NCBI GenBank assembly: GCA_964398215.1
Contig: CAYNNP010000099.1
Coordinates: 1 to 22,000, forward strand
Length of the DNA stretch: 22,000 nucleotides
Source of the DNA: CAYNNP01 sp964398215
GTDB lineage: Bacteria > Planctomycetota > Planctomycetia > Pirellulales > Pirellulaceae
Direction of reading: 5' to 3'
Below are positions 15,998 through 22,000 of the stretch, piece after piece (within the stretch, counting starts at the first letter, position 1; each line of letters starts with the position of its first letter). Made by a program: the position numbers and the translations under genes. Under the pieces are notes generated by a model. The model was not told the origin of the DNA. It worked only from the letters and a program-made list of their open reading frames with translations, and did no database searches.

Positions 15998-17257
15998 CTA
16001 CTTTGAATATCGATTGGGGTCGATTGTTTTGATGTTGTCGATTGATGCTGGTCTGTTCTGAAGAACTTGGCACACCAATTTCCCCGAGATCGGTGCCATG
16101 CTGATTCCCATCATCGCATGGCCAGTGTTCAAAACCAGGTTCTTTATACGCTCGCTGCGTCCAATGAATGGCAGCCCATCGGGTGAACACGGGCGAAGCC
16201 CACACCAGGGTTGAAGTCGGTCAAAGTCGCTGGCCTTGAAGGCTGGAAAGTACTTTGGCACCGATTTTAAAATCCCTTGGACTCGCGATTCAGTGACCGA
16301 TGAATCCAGCCCAGCGATCTCCATGGTGCCTCCGACACGAAGCGAATTTCCGATCGGAGTCACAGCAACGCGAGCCTCATGCAATAACGAGCAGAGTTTT
16401 GGAAGTTCTGGCGGTTCATCAAGCGTTACGCTGTATCCTTTGCCGGCCTGCATTGGCAATGCAACCTCTAACTCGCGAGATAACTCTGACGACCAGACAC
16501 CGCCACAAATCACAAATTCATCTGCCTCGATCTCACCGCTGCTCGTTTTCGCCGATTTGAGTTTGCCATTGTGTTTGTCAAAACCTTTGCACTCGGTTTC
16601 CCAATGGAACTTGCATCCGTCTGCTTCCAGTTCACGCTCCAGAGCCGCCATCAGCGTGTTGGGTGAAAGGTGGCAATCTTTTGGAAAGTAAACGCTGCCC
16701 ACAACGTCCATTTGAATTCCTGGATCCAGCTCACACGTCGCGGCACGATCCAGCACGTCGGCAGGCACCCCCAAATCGTTTGCAAACTTGGCTGTCGCCG
16801 CCTCGTCATCCATCCCCTTTGTCGTCTTGCAAAGCATCAACAAGCCATGCGTCTTCAGCCCAAATCCGCCTGGCAAAGCATCTTGCATTTCCAAGTACAG
16901 TTGGCGACTTTGGAGATGCAAATCGCGAAGCACGGGCGCGGAACGCTGAACATGTTTTGCGTTGCATGATCGCCTGAATTGCCACAACCACTGCAGCAAG
17001 TCCGTCGAAAACCGTGGGCGAATGTAAAACGGCGATTGTGGGTTGCACATCCATTTTAGCCCCAGCTTGATCATGCCAGGGGCTGCAAGCGGAACGACAT
17101 GGCTGGGCACAAGCATGCCCGCATTTCCAAACGAACACCCATCGCGTTTGCTGCGGTTACGATCAATGACTGTGACGTCAAAACCATTTTTCCGGCAGTA
17201 CCAAGCTGTTGCAAGCCCGATGATTCCTCCACCGATGATTGCGATGTGTTTCGTCAT
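15998..17257 (-). CDS. DadA-like FAD-dependent D-amino-acid dehydrogenase
   Basis: A 419-aa flavoenzyme of the DAO/DadA family. The N-terminus has the FAD-binding IAIIGGGIIGLATAWY with G9, G11 and G14, then VTVIDRN ending in an acidic/polar residue. A central VICGGVWSSEL segment follows, then the C-terminal substrate/FAD region (QPWCGLRPCSPDGLPFIGRSE, then LNTGHAMMGISMAPISGKLV). It most likely oxidises a D-amino acid or a related imino acid such as hydroxyproline to a keto acid, passing electrons to the respiratory chain; the exact substrate is not visible. I choose ATG at 17257, with AGGA ten bases upstream. GTG at 17266 is the alternative. The gene begins 12 bases after the large propeller/cytochrome gene, so the two are probably co-transcribed. 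Its end converges on the symporter gene with only 19 bases between stop codons. Confidence 0.85.
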   Translation of the reverse strand: MTKHIAIIGGGIIGLATAWYCRKNGFDVTVIDRNRSKRDGCSFGNAGMLVPSHVVPLAAPGMIKLGLKWMCNPQSPFYIRPRFSTDLLQWLWQFRRSCNAKHVQRSAPVLRDLHLQSRQLYLEMQDALPGGFGLKTHGLLMLCKTTKGMDDEAATAKFANDLGVPADVLDRAATCELDPGIQMDVVGSVYFPKDCHLSPNTLMAALERELEADGCKFHWETECKGFDKHNGKLKSAKTSSGEIEADEFVICGGVWSSELSRELEVALPMQAGKGYSVTLDEPPELPKLCSLLHEARVAVTPIGNSLRVGGTMEIAGLDSSVTESRVQGILKSVPKYFPAFKASDFDRLQPWCGLRPCSPDGLPFIGRSERIKNLVLNTGHAMMGISMAPISGKLVCQVLQNRPASIDNIKTIDPNRYSK

Positions 17258-17269
17258 CCGGAACACATC

Positions 17270-20200
17270 CTATTCAACATCGGCTGGCGCTCTCGGGTCA
17301 ACTTTTTGGTTTGCCAAGAATTCGATTAGGTCACGCAGTTCCCGTGCACTCAAGTGCTTGATCAGGTCCGCTGGCATGGACGAGTTACCACGTTTGCGTG
17401 CTTCGATCTCGTCTTGCTGAATACGTACGATACGACCATCGTTCTTGATCAAGTCGATATATTCATCGTTTTCAACTTTCACGATTCCCGAATGCGTTCC
17501 ATCTTCGTTGGCGATGACTGCCGTTTCGTAACCCTTGGCGATTTTGGCATTGGGCAAACAAATCGACTCCAGCAAATACTTGCGATCACGTTGTTTTCCA
17601 ATCGTCGTTAAGATCGGGCCGACGTTTCCACCGGTACGATGAATTTGGTGGCAACGCACGCACGACAAAACCGTTTTGTTGTAAAAGAGCTCAGAGCCCT
17701 TGCCCGCATGACCACCACTGAGCGACGGAAGCCATTTTGCCAAAGGATCCGACTGCTGCAGGGCTGCGTTGTAGTCGTCTAGTTTCTTTTGCAACTCCGC
17801 AGTCAACCGTCCCTTGCTCGCCTCCAAGATGTTCAACTGAATTTCAGGATCGACCTTTCCTGAGACGTATTGTTCCATCGCTTTCGCAATTGCAGTGTCT
17901 ACTTCGGGCGTTTGAATTGTCGCCAAAATATCCCATGCTCGCTGGCGAACTTGGTTATCACGGTTGTCGATTGCCGCAACGAAAACAGCCACCGACTTTT
18001 CTTTTTCGTGAGCCGCCAAGACGTCCAGTCCAGCCGGCACGAGCGGCGTTGACGATGTCATGTCTATGTTCATGGCAAGCTTCACCGCAAGCTTGGCGTC
18101 CAAGCGTGAAAGAGCCATGAGTGCTGCAGCTCGAACCTCGTTACCAAGATTCTTGTCGTCATATCGCTTTTGCAACATCGGAACGATTTTGCGGATCCCA
18201 AGTCGCGATGCAACGTCAATCATCTTCTCTCGCACTTTTGCATCGCTGCTGGACAGCAAGTCGATGTTTGGCTCAAGCGCGGCGATAGCGTCCGACAATT
18301 TCCGTGGTTTGAGTTCACGATAATCATTCAAAACTCGGTCACGCGGGTCCGGCGTTTCCCAATTCTGCAACATGTCCAAGGCTTCGAGTCGCATCTCGAG
18401 CGGAGCCGCAATTTCAGTCGCGTATTTAGCAAGCTTCTCAGCGTTTGCCGCTGTCCCAAGACGATAATTTGCGTTCAATACTCGGCGAGCAAGCGGAGTA
18501 TCGATCGGTGCGTTCTGAGGTTTCTCTTTCGGTTTGTATTCCAAGTCAGCAAGATCTTTGTCGATCAGTGCGGCAAGCTTGCCAAACGCGACTTGAACAG
18601 GAACGTCATGAATCGCGCGGGCCGCCTCAAGAACCACGAGTGGATCGGAGTCCTCCAGAAAGTACATCAACTCACCAGCCTTTTTTCGCCGCAATGCAAC
18701 GACGGCGGCGCGGCGAACGTAACGGCTGGGGTGATCCTTCAACTTTCCCAACGCGGCGGGTTTCAGAGTCGCCAAGTACATGATGCCGCTATGCCGTATC
18801 GCTGGATCTTGGTTTTTGTTGTCCGCCAGCAAACGCACGATCGACTCGGTCGCTTGGGTCGCGGACAGCTTGGCCAATGACATCGCAGCAAAGTACCGAA
18901 CTCGCTCAGATTCGTCCGAAAGAGCTTTGGTCAATTGTGGAATCGATTCGGCATCCTGATGTTCCCCCAAGGTGCTGATCAAGGCGGCGCGGATCACCGG
19001 GTCCTTGTCTGCCAGCAGTGGACGAAGCGATGGAAGGATTTTTGGCCCAACTTTTTTGTTCAGCCGAACGATTTGGCCCAGCCCCCAAATCGAATGCAAT
19101 TTTGCAAGCTGCGAAGACTCTTTCGCCGCTAGTACATCTTGAAAGCGAGTGTGTTCACCGCGATTCGCCAACTCCCACTGAGCCTCCAGACGGACTCGTT
19201 GGTCAACATGACTCAGAGCTTTGACCAAAGCGTCAACTGCCAGCGAAGTCCAATCGGACTTTAGTAACTCGTGAACTTCGGTCACCAATTTTGAATCGGT
19301 GTGTTTTGGATCGACGATGCGATACACACGCCCTTTGCCCACTCCATTCCAGCCTTCGACCCAATCGCTGACATACATGGAACCATCTGGGCCGAATGTG
19401 ATATCAGTTGCCAAACAAGTCCAGATCGGCTGATCTTCGGATTGCATCTGATAGGTCGCCCCACCCGCCGCCAACTCGAACGATCGAACGCCACTATTGG
19501 CTGGCCCACCACGAAAATCGCAAATCAGAAACTTGTTCTTCAGCTCGTCGCCAAAACCGGTGCCAGGGTAGTAGACCAGACCGCTTGGCCCGTCCGTAAA
19601 ATTGATGATCGGAGGCGTCATGTAAGCCGGTTGGTCATCATGAAACGGCTCCCACAAACGCTCACGATTGAAAGGACCACGGTCGGGCAAGTACTGGTAG
19701 TACATTCGCCAGCCCGTATCACTGCCTTCCAAAAGGTGAACAATCCGTGCCCGATCACCGCTATCACTGTTGTTGTCGATTGAGAACAAATCACCAACTT
19801 CGTTGAACGCCAGCTCTTGGGGATTGCGAAGTCCTGTTGCGTACACTTCAAGTCCAGAACCGTCTAGCTCGCATCTGAACACGGCGCCCGAAGCCGGATC
19901 ATCTAGCACTCGGCCATCATCGGTTGTGATGTGATAGCCCCGATCACCGATCGAGAAATACAAACGACCATCGGGACCCAATATGGCGCCGTGCAGATCA
20001 TGGCCGCGAAAAGCGACACGGACGCCGTAACCATCGGACAACGCAACACGCTTGTCCGCTTTGCCGTCGCCGTCATCGTCGGTCAGTTTCCAAAGTTTCG
20101 GAATACAAGTGAAATAAAGATCTTTGCCGCGAGCCAAAATCCCTGCACCGCTTCCTTCCTCTAGTCGATTGAAACCACTGGCAACCAACACGCTCTCGTC

Positions 20201-20662
20201 TGCGACATTGTCGCCATCTGTATCCACCAAACGCCGGATTCGATCGTCGTGCTGGGCGTACGTGATCGCGGCTTCGCCCAACAAGCGTTTGTGATAGTCG
20301 ATTCGATCCTGAACAGTCTTGGCCGCAAGGTCCGCCAAGAGCCACTCATCGTCGTGATTGCGGTTATCTGTTACGCCCTTGTTTTGCCGAAAAGACTCGA
20401 CGACGTACATGCGTCCTTGGTGATCGACATCGATCGCAACAATGTTTGCGACATCAGGCTCGGCTGCGAACAGGCTGATCTTCCATCCTTTTGGGATTCG
20501 GATCGCATCCATTGCTTCCTTGCCCTCAGTCGACGCCTTTGCCACCTCAGGCTCCAGCGGCTTGATGTCATTCAGGTCGGCAGCATGAAGCCCAATTAGC
20601 GTGCTAAAAAAAATCAGCCCGGCGACTACTTTGCGATCGAATCTCAATTTCCCACAGTCCAC
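17270..20662 (-). CDS. PVC-type membrane-bound dehydrogenase / HEAT repeat / heme-binding protein
   Basis: An 1130-aa exported protein of the planctomycete type that joins a 'membrane-bound dehydrogenase' propeller (TIGR02604) to a heme-binding end (TIGR02603). Residues 1-28 are a signal peptide (VVAGLIFFSTLIGLHA). Residues about 55-450 form a beta-propeller with ILGPDGRLYFSIGDRG and VYATGLRNPQELAF blades. It also holds two calcium-type DxDGDxxxD loops (147-155 and 195-203). Residues about 470-950 are HEAT-like helical repeats (for example DKDPVIRAALISTLGEH). The C-terminus has one c-type heme site CVRCH (1001-1005) and a possible axial Met in SSMPADL (Met1096). The protein probably oxidises an extracellular substrate and passes electrons through the heme. 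It starts with GTG at 20662 and has a palindrome upstream; no strong ribosome-binding site is seen. Confidence 0.9.
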   Translation of the reverse strand: MDCGKLRFDRKVVAGLIFFSTLIGLHAADLNDIKPLEPEVAKASTEGKEAMDAIRIPKGWKISLFAAEPDVANIVAIDVDHQGRMYVVESFRQNKGVTDNRNHDDEWLLADLAAKTVQDRIDYHKRLLGEAAITYAQHDDRIRRLVDTDGDNVADESVLVASGFNRLEEGSGAGILARGKDLYFTCIPKLWKLTDDDGDGKADKRVALSDGYGVRVAFRGHDLHGAILGPDGRLYFSIGDRGYHITTDDGRVLDDPASGAVFRCELDGSGLEVYATGLRNPQELAFNEVGDLFSIDNNSDSGDRARIVHLLEGSDTGWRMYYQYLPDRGPFNRERLWEPFHDDQPAYMTPPIINFTDGPSGLVYYPGTGFGDELKNKFLICDFRGGPANSGVRSFELAAGGATYQMQSEDQPIWTCLATDITFGPDGSMYVSDWVEGWNGVGKGRVYRIVDPKHTDSKLVTEVHELLKSDWTSLAVDALVKALSHVDQRVRLEAQWELANRGEHTRFQDVLAAKESSQLAKLHSIWGLGQIVRLNKKVGPKILPSLRPLLADKDPVIRAALISTLGEHQDAESIPQLTKALSDESERVRYFAAMSLAKLSATQATESIVRLLADNKNQDPAIRHSGIMYLATLKPAALGKLKDHPSRYVRRAAVVALRRKKAGELMYFLEDSDPLVVLEAARAIHDVPVQVAFGKLAALIDKDLADLEYKPKEKPQNAPIDTPLARRVLNANYRLGTAANAEKLAKYATEIAAPLEMRLEALDMLQNWETPDPRDRVLNDYRELKPRKLSDAIAALEPNIDLLSSSDAKVREKMIDVASRLGIRKIVPMLQKRYDDKNLGNEVRAAALMALSRLDAKLAVKLAMNIDMTSSTPLVPAGLDVLAAHEKEKSVAVFVAAIDNRDNQVRQRAWDILATIQTPEVDTAIAKAMEQYVSGKVDPEIQLNILEASKGRLTAELQKKLDDYNAALQQSDPLAKWLPSLSGGHAGKGSELFYNKTVLSCVRCHQIHRTGGNVGPILTTIGKQRDRKYLLESICLPNAKIAKGYETAVIANEDGTHSGIVKVENDEYIDLIKNDGRIVRIQQDEIEARKRGNSSMPADLIKHLSARELRDLIEFLANQKVDPRAPADVE

Positions 20663-20678
20663 TTTGAAAGTTTGGTTT

Positions 20679-20696
20679 GCATCCTGAATACAGGAT
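20679..20696 (-). promoter_or_regulatory. Palindrome and candidate promoter element before the 1130-aa gene
   Basis: ATCCTG (20681-20686) and CAGGAT (20691-20696) form a perfect 6-base inverted repeat around AATA, ending 18 bases before the GTG start at 20662. On the minus strand the overlapping TGTATTCAGGATGC (20679-20692) matches TATACTTAGGTTCC before the DUF1552 gene at 9 of 14 positions. It may be an operator or part of a core promoter. Confidence 0.4.
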
Positions 20697-20931
20697 AGCT
20701 TCTGGAGCTAACAAGTAGCAAGCTAAGCACGATGTAACTGACACAAAAATGCGATGCTTTGCAGGCTGGTTAACCGCTGGCACTGTACATCGATGTCCAG
20801 CAGTCGACATTTGAAAGGTGCTGTGTCTAGTTTCAATTCTTGGGTAGCTGGATTCACCAGAATTCAGGCCAGTTGGTGAAAACCGAAGTCTGGCGACTCC
20901 GACTACGAGGCTGTGATTTTTTATTACCCAC

Positions 20932-21015
20932 CGTTCGTAGTACCGGCTTCAGCCGGAACAGGTTGCGGGGTAACGGACTGGATTCCGCCTAAAGGCGACT
21001 CCGGCTGAACCCCGA
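20932..21015. repeat. REP-like intergenic palindromic element
   Basis: This element contains two tight hairpins, CCGGCTTCAGCCGG (20943-20956) and CGCCTAAAGGCG (20986-20997). A longer inverted pair, TTCAGCCGGA (20948-20957) with TCCGGCTGAA (21000-21009), brackets the middle. The alternating pairings resemble bacterial REP/BIME units. The start, CGTTCGTAGTACCGGCTTC, looks to me like a motif repeated in Rhodopirellula-type genomes, but this is from memory and only one copy is in the window. It lies downstream of the hemolysin III gene and is not followed by a T run on that strand. Confidence 0.55.
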
Positions 21016-21042
21016 TTCTTGAATGCCCAAACCCAGTTTCTC

Positions 21043-21693
21043 CTACAGCACGTACCACAGGATCCCAAGCCAGTGGCCAACGGCTGCAAGCAATACGAAC
21101 ACATGCCACACCGCGTGGAAATAGCGAACCTTCTCGCTCAGTCGTAAAAAAATGATGCCAACCGAATACAACACTCCTCCCAGCAGCATCATCAATCCCA
21201 TTTCTTTGGTCACATGTCCGATCAAGGGGATGGCCGGTAACCAGCCGAGCAAAAGATAGGTCACCGTTGTGATTGAGTTGATCCTGTGTTTAATCGCAAC
21301 CTTGGCAATGAAGCCAGAGAATGCTGCGATCCATATCGCGGTTAACAAGAAAGGCTTGATCGAGTCCGTTGAAAACTTAAATGCGATTGGTGTGTAAGTC
21401 CCTGAGATCATCAAGTAAATCATCGCTTGATCCCACGCTCGCAGTCGGTTCAACGCTGGTTGCCTAAGAATGGTGTGCGATAGCCACGAAAAGCAAAAGG
21501 TGCCGATCATCGAAATGCTGTACGCTCCGCAGGCGATCATCATCCCTATGCCATGCTCGTTCGCTCGAAACATCATGTAGCACGAAAGGCCGATGGACAG
21601 AACCAACGCGATACCGTGCGTCAATGCGTTCGCCCACTCTTCTTCCAATTGGACTGGCGCGTCTTCCAGCGCCGGGGCGGGTTGCTGTTTCAT
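21043..21693 (-). CDS. Hemolysin III family (HlyIII/PAQR-like) membrane protein
   Basis: A 216-aa inner-membrane protein with seven likely membrane segments. It belongs to the bacterial hemolysin III branch of the PAQR superfamily. Diagnostic motifs are in order: EEWANALTHGIALVLS at the N-terminus, FSWLSHTI after the second helix, DQAMIYLMISGTYTPIAF, and the C-terminal FHAVWHVFVLLAAVGHWLG. The histidines there and in SHT, with the Asp, form the family's presumed zinc site. The cellular role is poorly defined despite the name. I choose ATG at 21693, which puts the family N-terminus close to the start. The frame stays open to a TTG at 21783, which would add 30 residues without family character. 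A weak GAG/AGAG purine stretch precedes the chosen start. Confidence 0.88.
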   Translation of the reverse strand: MKQQPAPALEDAPVQLEEEWANALTHGIALVLSIGLSCYMMFRANEHGIGMMIACGAYSISMIGTFCFSWLSHTILRQPALNRLRAWDQAMIYLMISGTYTPIAFKFSTDSIKPFLLTAIWIAAFSGFIAKVAIKHRINSITTVTYLLLGWLPAIPLIGHVTKEMGLMMLLGGVLYSVGIIFLRLSEKVRYFHAVWHVFVLLAAVGHWLGILWYVL

Positions 21694-22000
21694 TTCTCTA
21701 CTCAATGCGATCGTCAACGACTTCGATCCAATCGACAAATTAACTCCGTTCAGCCCTCCTGGTGGCGTTCCCTGCCCATTCAAAATACTCGATTTGGCGT
21801 TCGATCGACCAGCCCGCTGACGGCTCGCTGAGAATACTGTTGTGTGTCAGAACTTCGGTCAAACATTGTAAACTCATGGCAATGGCGAAGTGGTTTTTCA
21901 AATGGACTGGTTAGTGCAGCGACGGCACTTTTCAATCGATCTTGGCCCGGCCTACATTCCGCTAAACACCTGCGTCTTGGGCTGAAATGGCCGAAAGCCG
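21694..22000. other. Upstream region of the hemolysin III gene, no gene seen
   Basis: No gene, RNA or repeat could be supported in these 307 bases. The short plus-strand frame from the ATG at 21873 ends after about a dozen codons and is not convincing. The hemolysin III promoter should lie here, but no -35/-10 pair stands out. Confidence 0.5.

Larger units (their letters stand above)
20663..21042. other. 380-base intergenic region with palindromes, no gene
   Basis: No credible reading frame or RNA gene is visible. The right part holds the REP-like element. The centre holds the inverted repeat TTCACCA (20853-20859) / TGGTGAA (20874-20880), and the ten-base palindrome ACATCGATGT at 20787-20796. 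The left end holds the palindrome before the start at 20662. Promoter function for the 17270-20662 gene is expected here. Confidence 0.6.

Noticed and set aside
18170..18880. 236-codon plus-strand frame opposite the HEAT repeats
   Set aside because: It is long, but it is antisense to a clear HEAT-repeat protein, lacks a plausible promoter or ribosome-binding site and has no domain I recognise.
19301..19783. 160-codon plus-strand frame inside the propeller gene
   Set aside because: It is antisense to well-conserved propeller blades, so it is a by-product of their codon use.
21694..21783. TTG start at 21783 for the hemolysin III protein
   Set aside because: It adds 30 residues without family features and needs a rare start codon, while ATG at 21693 is available.
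1..22000. CRISPR array, insertion sequence or prophage
   Set aside because: No regularly spaced repeats, no transposase or integrase and no phage structural genes are present.

Overview
The window looks like a piece of a planctomycete chromosome, most likely from the Pirellulaceae (Rhodopirellula-like). This rests on family content. There is a DUF1592/DUF1588/DUF1585 c-type cytochrome protein next to a DUF1552 protein. There is a giant secreted beta-propeller/HEAT/heme-binding 'dehydrogenase' of the type found mainly in Planctomycetes. Secreted proteins with LamG-like jelly-roll domains are also present. Base composition looks moderate by eye. No taxonomic marker gene (rRNA, ribosomal protein) is present.

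Layout. (1) 121-6898, minus strand: three exported proteins read leftwards. They are a Big_5/beta-propeller/jelly-roll protein (4589-6898), a Tat-type DUF1552 protein (3071-4420) and a two-heme-site DUF1592-family cytochrome protein (121-3063). (2) 6911-7010: exactly 100 N, a scaffold join, so what lies left and right of it may not be true neighbours. (3) 7024-13533, minus strand: a selenocysteine/selenium operon, selB - selA - selD, followed by a 280-aa protein I cannot identify. SelD is fused at its N-terminus to a pyridine-nucleotide-disulfide oxidoreductase domain. selA and selD overlap as TAATG. No tRNA-Sec gene and no selenoprotein gene could be found in the window. (4) 13758-15978, plus strand: a YhdT/DUF997-like small membrane protein overlapping a sodium:solute symporter by 8 bases. 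(5) 15998-20662, minus strand: a DadA-like FAD amino-acid dehydrogenase, convergent with the symporter, preceded by the 1130-aa propeller/HEAT/cytochrome protein. (6) 20663-21042: a 380-base intergenic stretch with several palindromes and a REP-like element. (7) 21043-21693, minus strand: a hemolysin III (PAQR-like) membrane protein. The last 300 bases hold nothing I can support.

How they may work together. The sel genes give Sec-tRNA charging (SelA), selenophosphate (SelD) and Sec-specific elongation (SelB); the fused oxidoreductase domain probably ties selenium reduction to SelD. The symporter pair and the DadA-like enzyme plausibly form an uptake-plus-oxidation unit for an amino acid. The cytochrome, propeller and DUF1552 proteins are exported and probably take part in periplasmic or cell-surface redox chemistry on unknown substrates. 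Three of the transcription units that begin in this window share a short sequence 16-22 bases before the start codon, possibly a common promoter element.
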